Origin: an uncultured beta proteobacterium
GTDB taxonomy: Bacteria; Pseudomonadota; Gammaproteobacteria; Burkholderiales; Burkholderiaceae_C
Assembly: GCA_903927295.1 (NCBI GenBank)
Contig: CAIYMN010000272.1
Coordinates: 1 to 64,000 of the forward strand
Reading direction: 5' to 3'
DNA: 64,000 bases
Every line of letters begins with the position of its first letter. The stretch's first letter is position 1. The position numbers and the translations under genes are program-made. This document shows, one piece after another, positions 49,124-57,891 of this stretch. The notes under the pieces were generated by a model. That model saw only the letters and a program-made list of their open reading frames with translations, made no database searches and was not told the DNA's origin.

Positions 49124-51273
49124 GGCTCCTTGCGCGCCGCTTCAAAATGGCGCGCCTGGATCAGCAAGGGTGCCAGCTTTGCCGTCTTGGCGCCGCCACC
49201 CTGACCCTGCGTAATGCGCTCCCGAATGGCGTTCAAGGCCGCACGATTGCAGATGGCGCCCAGATCGGCCCCACTCAGACCCGCTGTGTCAAGCGCCAGG
49301 GCTTTGAGATCCACGCCTTTGGCGACCGGCTTGCCACGCACCTGGACCTGCAAAATTGCCAGGCGCTGACCCTCGTCCGGCAAGCCGATCTCGATCGTCA
49401 CATCAAAGCGCCCTGGCCGAAGCAAAGCCGGGTCGACCATGTCGGGCCGGTTCGTTGCCGCCAGCACCAAAACGCCAGCGAGTTTCTCGACGCCGTCGAG
49501 TTCAGCCAGGAACTGGCCCACCACGCGCTCGCTGACACCCGAGTCCGAAGCGCCGCTGCCACGGCGCGGCACCAGAGCATCCACCTCATCGAAGAACACC
49601 AGACAGGGTGCGGCCTGCTTGGCCTTCTGGAAGACTTCGCGCACGGCGCGTTCGGACTCCCCGACGTACTTGGACATCAGGGCCGGTCCCTTGACAGAAA
49701 TGAAGTTGACCTGCGTGGCACTCGCGGCCGCCTGCGCCAGCAGCGTCTTGCCGCAACCTGGTGGTCCACACAGCAGTACGCCCTTGAGCGGCTTGATGCC
49801 GGCTGCCTCAAACAGCTCGCCGTATTGCAGTGGCCATTCGAGCAGCTCACGCAGCATGCGCTTGGGCTCCTCGAGTCCGCCCACATCGTCCCAGCCAGTG
49901 TTGGGAACTTCGACAAAGACCTCGCGCAATGCGGACGGTTCAACGTCGCGCAACGCCGCCAGAAAATCATCCTTGCAAAGTTCCAGTTTTTGCAACGATT
50001 CGTAGGGCAAAGAGGCTTGCGCGAAGTCAATCTCGGGCAGAATGCGTCGCACACAAATCATGGCCGCTTCGCGACACAGTGCTTCCAGATCTGCGCCGAC
50101 AAAACCGTGCGTGATGTCGGCCAGCCGCGCCAGATCAACATCATCGGCGACGGGCATGCCGCGCGTGTAGATTTCAAGAATCGCCAAACGACCATGCCGG
50201 TCCGGAATGGGGATCCCGATCTCGCGATCAAAACGCCCGGGCCGGCGCAGCGCCGGATCGATGGCGTTGGGAATATTCGTAGCGGCAATGACGACCACCT
50301 GGCCTCGCGCCTTCAGGCCGTCCATCAGACTCAGGAGTTGGGCCACAACACGGCGCTCGACCTGATGTTCCCCCCCCAGACCTTCACGCTTGGGAGCAAT
50401 GGAATCGATCTCGTCGATAAAGATGATGCTCGGAGCCTGTTTGGTTGCGTCGTCGAACAGCTTGCGCAGGAAGCCCTCGGACTCGCCGTAAAACTTCTGC
50501 ATGATCTCGGGACCGCTGATCGAAAAGAAGTGCACATCGGTTTCATGCGCAACGGCCCGGGCGATCAGCGTCTTGCCACAGCCGGGTGGTCCGTACAGCA
50601 GCACCCCCTTGGGCGCATCGATCCCAAGCCGGACGAACACTTCAGGAAATCGTAGCGGCAGCTCGATGATTTCGCGCACCCGCTGCACCTCACGCTTGAG
50701 GCCGCCAATATCTTCATACGACAGCGCAGCTCGTCCCGCCGGACTGGCCTTCGCCTCGGACTGTGCCGGCCCAACCGAAAGCAGCGTGTCCGGCGCAATC
50801 AGCACCGGACCCTTGGGCTTGGTCTCGCGCACCAGAAAGTCCAGTGATCGACTGCCAAACAGGGTGCCTCTGATGCGGTCGCCCTCCAATACCGGCAAGC
50901 CGTCGAGCCGGGCCCCTATGTATTCCAGATCACGGTCTGACAAGCCAGGCGCTGTGGGTGAAAGAACAATGCGCTGAGCTGGTTGTGCCTTCACTTTGTG
51001 AATTGACACGACATCATCAAGGGCCACCCCGGCGTTGACGCGGGACAACCCGTCAAGCTGAACCCTGGTGGCGCCACGATCATCCTTGTACGCGGGCATC
51101 AGCTTGCAGACTGTGCGACGCTTGCCGCTGATCTCGACAATGTCCCCAATTTCCAGTCCCAGCGCCAGAATATCGCTTGGATCGAGTCGTGCCAGCGCGC
51201 GCCCGACGTCCTTGCTCAGCGCCTCACTAACCTTGAAACGCAGGCCCGCCTCTTCGGTTTTCTTGTTTGTCAT
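49120..51273 (-). CDS. CDC48/VAT-like AAA+ ATPase: N-domain plus two AAA modules
   Basis: GPPGCGKTLIARAVAHETDVHFF...IIFIDEIDSIAPKRE; GPPGCGKTLLAQAAASATQVNFISVKGPALMSKYVGESERAVREVF...LVFFDEVDALVPRRG. Confidence 0.95.
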   Translation of the reverse strand: MTNKKTEEAGLRFKVSEALSKDVGRALARLDPSDILALGLEIGDIVEISGKRRTVCKLMPAYKDDRGATRVQLDGLSRVNAGVALDDVVSIHKVKAQPAQRIVLSPTAPGLSDRDLEYIGARLDGLPVLEGDRIRGTLFGSRSLDFLVRETKPKGPVLIAPDTLLSVGPAQSEAKASPAGRAALSYEDIGGLKREVQRVREIIELPLRFPEVFVRLGIDAPKGVLLYGPPGCGKTLIARAVAHETDVHFFSISGPEIMQKFYGESEGFLRKLFDDATKQAPSIIFIDEIDSIAPKREGLGGEHQVERRVVAQLLSLMDGLKARGQVVVIAATNIPNAIDPALRRPGRFDREIGIPIPDRHGRLAILEIYTRGMPVADDVDLARLADITHGFVGADLEALCREAAMICVRRILPEIDFAQASLPYESLQKLELCKDDFLAALRDVEPSALREVFVEVPNTGWDDVGGLEEPKRMLRELLEWPLQYGELFEAAGIKPLKGVLLCGPPGCGKTLLAQAAASATQVNFISVKGPALMSKYVGESERAVREVFQKAKQAAPCLVFFDEVDALVPRRGSGASDSGVSERVVGQFLAELDGVEKLAGVLVLAATNRPDMVDPALLRPGRFDVTIEIGLPDEGQRLAILQVQVRGKPVAKGVDLKALALDTAGLSGADLGAICNRAALNAIRERITQGQGGGAKTAKLAPLLIQARHFEAARKEP

Positions 51274-51875
51274 TTCTTCTTGCCTTTCTTGCTCAGCGCA
51301 ATTTCAAGAATGCCATTGCGGCAATGAAAGCTGAGCTTGTCGGCTGAAAAGCTGGCGGGCAAGAGCATCTCTTTTCGGTAGTTGGGGTGCCCGTTTTCGG
51401 TTGTGATGAGCAGGATGTCATCATCAAGCTCCACCTTGACATTGGCTTCTTCGGTCCCTGGCACTTCGGCCACGATCAGCAGGCGACCCGGCTCATCGAA
51501 CAAATCGACCATCGGCTCACGGATTTCGCGCACCGCGACCAACTTTCCCTCTTCGTCCTTGCGGATGTTGCCAAAAGGCTCGACTCTTGGCCCTTTGTCG
51601 CCGATACCGGATTTGATCGTGAAGCCAAACACTCCTTTGGTGTTCTGGTCCGATCCCAGCTTGAACTCGCCGCTCTTGCTCAGGCTGCCACCGGCCTGCT
51701 CGGCTTCCTGCGCCAACTTGCCCAACTGCTCTATCAATTTGCCCATACCGGAAAAGAAACCAGCACCGGACGGTTCAGGCTTTACTTTTGCAAATGCCTC
51801 ACCCAGTCGACGTCCGATTTCATCGAGGCGCTCTTTGCCCAGGGTAAATTCGTCACTTCGTTTTCTGTCAACCAC
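51270..51875 (-). CDS. gvpH: Hsp20-family gas vesicle protein GvpH
   Basis: VDLFDEPGRLLIVAEVPGTEEANVKVELDDDILLITTENGHPNYRKEMLLPASFSADKLSFHCRNGILEIALSK. Confidence 0.9.
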   Translation of the reverse strand: MVDRKRSDEFTLGKERLDEIGRRLGEAFAKVKPEPSGAGFFSGMGKLIEQLGKLAQEAEQAGGSLSKSGEFKLGSDQNTKGVFGFTIKSGIGDKGPRVEPFGNIRKDEEGKLVAVREIREPMVDLFDEPGRLLIVAEVPGTEEANVKVELDDDILLITTENGHPNYRKEMLLPASFSADKLSFHCRNGILEIALSKKGKKK

Positions 51876-51913
51876 AATATTTCCCCTTTGGTAGCTACAA
51901 GCATGAAGAGTGC

Positions 51914-53458
51914 CTAGTCACGGTCTGTGTCATCGCGACGCTTGTACTCATCCTTCATGAACTGAACAGACGAAATTTCGTAGGTCTTGAGCTTGCTGTG
52001 AATGGTCTTGTAATCAATCTGCAGCAACCTGGCGGCCTGTGCCTTGTTGCCCTGGGTCAAGGCCAGGGTGCGCGCCAACATGGCCCGCTCGACCTGGGCC
52101 GTTATCTGCGCTACTGCTTCCTTCATGGGCAAATCGGTTCCCATGGCAAGCAAGCCCGCCGGATCACAAAGCGGGCAGGTCTTCTGATCGGTGCTTTCAA
52201 GCCAGACTGCCTTGCGCTTTTCCGGCTCGAAAGGTTGCAGCGGACGAGTGCGTTGATCCAGCGTGGAAATCAGCTCGGGTCCAATCAGGCCGTCAGCGGA
52301 ATCGCACAGCAAGACGGCGCGGCGCAACTGATTGCGCAACTCGCGCGCGTTTCCGGGCCAGTCATAGCGCTGCAAAATGGCCCAGGCATTGACGGACAGG
52401 CCTTTGACCTGTTTGGCCAGTTCCGCATTGGTCTGTCCGAGGAAGCGGTGCACCAGAAAAACGAGATCTTCCTTGCGTTCACGCAGCGCCGTCAAGTGAA
52501 TCGTGTACTCGGCCAGCCGGTGGTACAGGTCACCACGAAAGGTACGCTGAGCAACCATCGCGAGCAAGTCGGCATTGGTTGCTGCCACGACGCGAAAATC
52601 AACTTTCTGCTCTTTGGTCGCGCCGATCCGGTGGATGCGCCGGGTCTCCAGCACGCGAAGCAATTTTCCCTGCATCGCCAGCGGCAAATTGCCGATTTCA
52701 TCCAGGAAAATTGTGCCGCCTTCGGCCAGTTCAAAGGCACCGGCCTTGGCTTGATGCGCACCGGTGAAAGCGCCCTTTTCATGGCCGAACAGCTCGCTTT
52801 CGATCAGGTTTTCCGAAATCGCACCGCAGTCCACTGCCACGAGCGGTTTGCCAGCGCGGTCACTTCGGGCATGAATGGCCTGCGAAAGCAGTTCCTTGCC
52901 GGTTCCAGACTCACCTGTAATCAGAATCGAGAAATTGGTCCGCGCTACCCGCTCCACCTCGCGCTGAATGCCCTGGATAGCCTCGCTGTTGCCCATCGAG
53001 TTGACCAGTGAATCTGCCTTTCGCGCCGAATCCGCAATGTGACGGACCTGCAGCTTGGACTTTCTCTCCTCAAACGCGTAGCGAACCGTGCGCACCACGT
53101 CCTCGTTCTTGAACGGCTTGGTCAAGTAATCCCAGGCGCCAGCCCGCACCGCACGCACCGCATCGTGGGTCTTGCCGTTGGCGGTCACCATAATGACGGG
53201 CAAAGTCTTGTGTTCAGCCTTGATTTTCGCCAGCACCTCAAAGCCGTCCATATCGGGCAAACCAATATCGAGCAGCACCAGGTCCGGCGCCTGTGTACGC
53301 ACAATGCTCAGAGCCTCTTCGCCGTCACCCGCTGACAAGGCTACAAAACCGGCCTGCCGCATCAGATTCGACATGACCCAACGCGCGTCTTCCTGATCGT
53401 CCACTACCAGCACCCTGGCCTGGAGAAAGGGCTTGCTATCGGAGGGTTCAGTCATCAT
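51914..53458 (-). CDS. Sigma-54-dependent NtrC-family response regulator (receiver, AAA with GAFTGA, Fis HTH)
   Basis: [95 protein letters not shown]. Confidence 0.95.
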   Translation of the reverse strand: MMTEPSDSKPFLQARVLVVDDQEDARWVMSNLMRQAGFVALSAGDGEEALSIVRTQAPDLVLLDIGLPDMDGFEVLAKIKAEHKTLPVIMVTANGKTHDAVRAVRAGAWDYLTKPFKNEDVVRTVRYAFEERKSKLQVRHIADSARKADSLVNSMGNSEAIQGIQREVERVARTNFSILITGESGTGKELLSQAIHARSDRAGKPLVAVDCGAISENLIESELFGHEKGAFTGAHQAKAGAFELAEGGTIFLDEIGNLPLAMQGKLLRVLETRRIHRIGATKEQKVDFRVVAATNADLLAMVAQRTFRGDLYHRLAEYTIHLTALRERKEDLVFLVHRFLGQTNAELAKQVKGLSVNAWAILQRYDWPGNARELRNQLRRAVLLCDSADGLIGPELISTLDQRTRPLQPFEPEKRKAVWLESTDQKTCPLCDPAGLLAMGTDLPMKEAVAQITAQVERAMLARTLALTQGNKAQAARLLQIDYKTIHSKLKTYEISSVQFMKDEYKRRDDTDRD

Positions 53459-54060
53459 GATGCTGTCTGAGCCTGCTTTTCCCGAAGCGACGGGAGCAAT
53501 TGGCGCACGAGAATGTCGGCGTCGAGCAGACTTTCGACGGAGTGCGCCAGTCCGAGGAACAGCAAACCTACTTCGTCAGCCAGCAGCGTTGCATTGATCC
53601 GATTCGCAATGAAGCGATCTCGCTCGATCAGCAATTGGCGACTCTGCAGAACACGCTGTGCAGTCTGACCAGCATCGGCGTCACGCCCGGCCTCCTGGTG
53701 AAAGCGATACTCCTGCAACAGAAGTTGCGGGTCCTCGGTCCCCATCAGACGCGAACCCAAGCCGATGAACTCGACCAGCAACTGGTAGTTCTTGCTACCC
53801 TGAGCAGCGACATCCCGAACAATCTGTTCCTCCTTGCCGCAGATCGGCAAGCCATCCTGATACAGGCGCACACTGGCGTAAGGAAGGTTGAGTGCCTGAA
53901 TGATTTTCCTGATGCCGGTCCAGACATCCTCGATGGACTGCAAATGCCTGATCCATTTGGCCTGACCGTATTTTTTGACATAGTCGAGCTTGGTCTGCCC
54001 ATGCAGCGAGCCCATATCCTGTTCAGTATGGACGATGGGAACCACTATCAGTGTCCGCAT
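53455..54060 (-). CDS. Uncharacterised protein heading the regulatory gvp operon
   Basis: MRTLIVVPIVHTEQDMGSLHGQTKLDYVKKYGQAKWIRHLQSIEDVWTGIRKIIQALNL...; ATGA overlap with the sigma-54 regulator. Confidence 0.7.
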   Translation of the reverse strand: MRTLIVVPIVHTEQDMGSLHGQTKLDYVKKYGQAKWIRHLQSIEDVWTGIRKIIQALNLPYASVRLYQDGLPICGKEEQIVRDVAAQGSKNYQLLVEFIGLGSRLMGTEDPQLLLQEYRFHQEAGRDADAGQTAQRVLQSRQLLIERDRFIANRINATLLADEVGLLFLGLAHSVESLLDADILVRQLLPSLREKQAQTAS

Positions 54061-54190
54061 GTTTTGCAGTCTGTGGAAAAAGGGGAAGACAGGTCGAACC
54101 CGGCATGGCCTCAAGCCCCATGTTCTCCTCCATTAGGCGTTGATTCTGGACGATGTATGTCCGTTTTGGTGCGTCTTATCTGGCTTAATC

Positions 54191-54204
54191 ATGATGTACA
54201 TCAA
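54191..54204. promoter_or_regulatory. FNR/Anr-like box candidate in divergent intergenic region
   Basis: ATGAT-GTAC-ATCAA (one mismatch to TTGAT-N4-ATCAA), core TGATGTACATCA perfectly palindromic. Confidence 0.45.
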
Positions 54205-54320
54205 GAAGCTGGTGTTCACAAGACCGAGCCAGGACTCCGTTTATCCAACACACATGCGCTATCCTGAACACGACCATAATTGCTTATCGTCAAACTTTTC
54301 AATAACTAAAATCGCGAGGA

Positions 54321-55235
54321 TTGATGTTTAGCTTTCTTCCAGCACCCATGGTCGGACTGATCGCCGCGATGCTACTGCTGCTCAACATATTGTTCTGGGT
54401 GCCCGTGCTGCTGTTGCTGGCTTTGGTCAAGCTGCTGATTCCACTCAAATCGGTGCGAATGGCTATAGACCCTCTGCTGCTGCACATTGCCGAAGCCTGG
54501 ATTGCCGGCAACAGTGCCTGGATGGGCCTGACGCAAGGCACGCAATGGGACGTTCAGGGCATCGACGATCTGAAGTACCACAGCTGGTACCTGGTGAACT
54601 GCAACCACCAGTCCTGGGTTGACATTCTGGTGCTGCAGCATCTTTTCAACCGCCGCATTCCGCTGCTCAAGTTCTTTCTCAAGCAGCAATTGATCTGGGT
54701 GCCTATCATGGGCCTGGCCTGGTGGGCACTGGAATTTCCCTTCATGCGTCGGCACAGCGAGGACTACCTTAAACAGCACCCTGAAATGCGCGGCAAGGAC
54801 CAGGAAACAACGCGCAAGGCCTGTGAAAAATTCGCCCTGATTCCGACCAGCGTCATGAATTTTCTGGAAGGCACACGCTTCACTCCCGCAAAACACCAGC
54901 GTCAGAAATCACCGTACCGGCATTTGCTCAAACCCAAGGCGGGTGGCCTGGCGCTGGCGCTGAACGCCATGGGTGACAAGTTTCAGGCGATTCTGGACGT
55001 GACCATTGTCTATCCGGAAGGAACGCCCGATTTCTGGCAGTTTCTGCGCGGACAGCTCAAGCGCGTGGTCGTTCGCGTGCGCACGATTCCGATACCGCAA
55101 CAACTGGCGCAATGCGATTACGCCGGCGACCCAGCGGTGCGCGAGGCCTACCAGAAATGGGTGCAGCAGTTGTGGCTGGACAAGGACGCGCAGATCGCCG
55201 CGCTTATTTCCCGCCCAGACCCATCGCCCGGGTGA
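54321..55235 (+). CDS. PlsC-type acyltransferase (YihG-like)
   Basis: LVNCNHQSWVDILVLQHLF, NFLEGTRFTPAKH. Confidence 0.9.
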   Translation: MMFSFLPAPMVGLIAAMLLLLNILFWVPVLLLLALVKLLIPLKSVRMAIDPLLLHIAEAWIAGNSAWMGLTQGTQWDVQGIDDLKYHSWYLVNCNHQSWVDILVLQHLFNRRIPLLKFFLKQQLIWVPIMGLAWWALEFPFMRRHSEDYLKQHPEMRGKDQETTRKACEKFALIPTSVMNFLEGTRFTPAKHQRQKSPYRHLLKPKAGGLALALNAMGDKFQAILDVTIVYPEGTPDFWQFLRGQLKRVVVRVRTIPIPQQLAQCDYAGDPAVREAYQKWVQQLWLDKDAQIAALISRPDPSPG

Positions 55236-56367
55236 TCACTTCTTTCATGATTTCGTTGGTGCCGCCGTAGATGCGCTGCACGCGGGCGTCGGCGTAGGCG
55301 CGGGTGATCGGGTAGTCCCACATATAGCCGTAGCCGCCAAACAGTTGCACGCACTCGTCCATCACCTTGCACTGCAGGTCCGAGCACCAGTACTTGGCCA
55401 TGCTGGCGGTCGCGGTGTCAAGCGCGCTGACCAGCAGAAGTTCCATGCATTTGTCGACAAAGACGCGAGCTATCTGCACCTCGGTCTGCAGTTCGGCCAG
55501 CGTAAAGCGCGTGTTCTGGAAGGCAGCGATCGGCTGACCAAAAACCTTGCGCTCTTTCACATAGTCCACCGTCCAGTCAATGGCCGCCTGCGAAGCCGCC
55601 ACGGCGCCAATGGCAATCTGCAAACGCTCCCAGGGCAACTGTTCCATCAGGCAGATGAAGCCGCGGTTTTCATGCGCTGGACCGCCCAGCAAGTGACTCG
55701 CCGGTATGCGCACATTGTCAAAGAAGAGTTCGGCAGTGTCCTGCGCCTTGAGCCCCAATTTCTTCAGGCGCTTGCCGACTGAATAGCCCGCCATGGCGCG
55801 CTCAACCAGCAGCAGACTGGTCCCCTTGGCACCCGCTGCCGGATTGGTCTTGGCCACGACAATCACCAGATCGGCGTGCCAGCCGTTGGTGATGAAGGTC
55901 TTGCTGCCGTTGAGCAGATAGCTGCCATCACCCTGCTGGATCGCCGTGGCCTTGATTCCCTGCAAATCGGACCCCGCAGAGGGCTCGCTCATGGCAATGG
56001 CGCCTATCAACTCGCCGCTGGCCATGCGTGGCAGGAAGTCCTTCTTCTGAGCTTCGGTACCGTAACGCAGGATGTAGGGTGCAACGATCTCGTTGTGCAG
56101 CGAGTAGCCAATGCCGGAAAAGCCTGCGCGACTCAGTTCCTCCATCTGCACCACCGAATACAGTTTGTCAGCTCCGGCGCCGCCATACTCCTCGGGCATG
56201 CTCATGCACAAGAAGCCGTTCTCTCCGGCCTTGTTCCAGACAGCACGATCCACGTAGCCCTGCTCTTCCCACGCGGCATGGAAAGGCGCAATTTCCTTGT
56301 CGATGAAGCGACGAAAACTGTCCCGAAAGGTTTCGTGGTCGGGATCAAACAGGGTTCTCTGGATCAT
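55204..56367 (-). CDS. Acyl-CoA dehydrogenase
   Basis: AIAMSEPSAGSDLQGIKATA...QLFGGYGYMWDYPITRAYADARVQRIYGGTNEIMKEVI. Confidence 0.95.
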   Translation of the reverse strand: MIQRTLFDPDHETFRDSFRRFIDKEIAPFHAAWEEQGYVDRAVWNKAGENGFLCMSMPEEYGGAGADKLYSVVQMEELSRAGFSGIGYSLHNEIVAPYILRYGTEAQKKDFLPRMASGELIGAIAMSEPSAGSDLQGIKATAIQQGDGSYLLNGSKTFITNGWHADLVIVVAKTNPAAGAKGTSLLLVERAMAGYSVGKRLKKLGLKAQDTAELFFDNVRIPASHLLGGPAHENRGFICLMEQLPWERLQIAIGAVAASQAAIDWTVDYVKERKVFGQPIAAFQNTRFTLAELQTEVQIARVFVDKCMELLLVSALDTATASMAKYWCSDLQCKVMDECVQLFGGYGYMWDYPITRAYADARVQRIYGGTNEIMKEVITRAMGLGGK

Positions 56368-56402
56368 GGCTTCATCGCAATCTTCAAAATGGACTATTTA
56401 TA

Positions 56403-56418
56403 CAAAGCGTTCGCTTTG
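56403..56418. promoter_or_regulatory. Operator-like inverted repeat between divergent acyl-CoA dehydrogenase and thiolase genes
   Basis: CAAAGCG-tt-CGCTTTG. Confidence 0.4.
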
Positions 56419-56446
56419 CGAAAAGAATATACTGCATTTATGAAGC

Positions 56447-56514
56447 CGTCACTGCGAGGAGCGTAGCGACGCGGCAGTCCATGCATGGATTGCCGCGCTG
56501 CGCTCGCAATGACG
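56447..56514. repeat. Interspersed palindromic repeat, type A copy 2
   Basis: cgtcactgcgaggagcgtagcgacgcggcagtccatgcatggattgccgcgctgcgctcgcaatgacg: near-palindromic arms. Confidence 0.85.
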
Positions 56515-56541
56515 AAACCAAAATCCTGAACTGGAGTTCCC

Positions 56542-57747
56542 ATGACCGAAGCATTTGTGTATGACGCCATCCGCACACCGCGCGGCAAAGGCAAGAAAGA
56601 CGGCAGCCTGTATGAAGTCAAGCCGATCAACCTGCTCGCCGGGGTGCTGAGTGAACTGCAACGCCGCAACCAACTTGACACCTCGCGCGTTGACGACGTG
56701 GTGATGGGCGTTGTCTCTCCGGTCGGCGAGCAGGGCTCGGTGATTGCCAAGGTGGCAGCGTTGAAGGCGGGATGGGACTTCACCTGCTCTGGCGTGCAGA
56801 TCAACCGCTTTTGCGCCTCGGGTCTGGAAGCGGTCAACCTGGCGGCGCAAAAAGTGCGCTCGGGCTGGGAAGACCTCGTCGTGGCCGGCGGCGTGGAGAG
56901 CATGAGCCGGGTGCCGATTGGCTCTGACGGTGGCGCCTGGGCGATGGACCCCGAGACCAATTCGCAAACCGCTTTTGTACCGCAGGGCATTGGTGCCGAT
57001 CTGATAGCCACCCTGGAAGGTTTTTCGCGCGAGGACGTCGATGCCTTTGCATTGCAGAGCCAACTGCGCGCTGCCAACGCACGTAGCAAGGGCTACTTTG
57101 AACACTCCCTGGTTGCCGTCAAGGATGCACTGGGTCAGGTGATTCTGGGCGAAGACGAATTTATCAAGCCGCAAACCACGCTCGAAGGTCTGGCAACACT
57201 CAAGCCCGCTTTCGAGCAGATGGGTGGCATGGGTTTCGACCAGGTCGCGCTGACCCGTTACCCACAGGTCGAGCGCATCGCACACGTGCACCACGCGGGC
57301 AACTCCAGCGGCATCGTCGACGGCGCCGCAGCCCTGCTGATCGGCTCAGAAGCCGCAGGCAAGGTCCATCGCCTGACACCGCGAGCGCGCATCGTGTCGG
57401 CTGCGCTGAGCGGCGCCGATCCAACCATCATGCTGACCGGACCGATGCCAGCGGCGCGCAAGGCTCTGGCCAAAGCCGGTATGACGATTGATCAGATTGA
57501 TCTTTTTGAAGTCAACGAAGCCTTTGCCGCCGTCGTCATGCGCTTCATGAAGGAAATGAAAGTACCGCACGACAAAGTCAATGTGAATGGCGGCGCTATC
57601 GCCATGGGCCACCCGCTGGGTGCCACCGGCGCCATGATCCTGAGCATCCTGATTGACGAGTTGCACCGGCGCAAGCTGCGCTACGGTCTGGCCACGCTGT
57701 GCGTTGGTGGGGGCATGGGCATCGCGACGATAGTGGAGAGAATCTAA
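56542..57747 (+). CDS. Acetyl-CoA C-acyltransferase (thiolase)
   Basis: [52 protein letters not shown]. Confidence 0.95.
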   Translation: MTEAFVYDAIRTPRGKGKKDGSLYEVKPINLLAGVLSELQRRNQLDTSRVDDVVMGVVSPVGEQGSVIAKVAALKAGWDFTCSGVQINRFCASGLEAVNLAAQKVRSGWEDLVVAGGVESMSRVPIGSDGGAWAMDPETNSQTAFVPQGIGADLIATLEGFSREDVDAFALQSQLRAANARSKGYFEHSLVAVKDALGQVILGEDEFIKPQTTLEGLATLKPAFEQMGGMGFDQVALTRYPQVERIAHVHHAGNSSGIVDGAAALLIGSEAAGKVHRLTPRARIVSAALSGADPTIMLTGPMPAARKALAKAGMTIDQIDLFEVNEAFAAVVMRFMKEMKVPHDKVNVNGGAIAMGHPLGATGAMILSILIDELHRRKLRYGLATLCVGGGMGIATIVERI

Positions 57748-57773
57748 GGCCCAACGGTCCGACACACCAAAGC

Positions 57774-57890
57774 GTCATCCCGGACCTGATCCGGGATCCA
57801 TCCCTCAATCAGCATCCATCACTTATTTCATCTACTGGATTCCGGGTCAAGCCCGGAATGACAATACACAAGCCCGGAATGACAATACAT
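57774..57890. repeat. Type B palindromic repeat with a 21-bp tandem duplication (57849-57869, 57870-57890) abutting the next gene's start codon
   Basis: gtcatcccggacctgatccgggatcc...ggattccgggtcaagcccggaatgac; aagcccggaatgacaatacac/aagcccggaatgacaatacat. Confidence 0.85.
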
Positions 57891-57891
57891 C

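Noticed and set aside
49147-50655. 502-aa plus-strand ORF
   Set aside because: Antisense shadow of the CDC48-like gene; no domain signatures.
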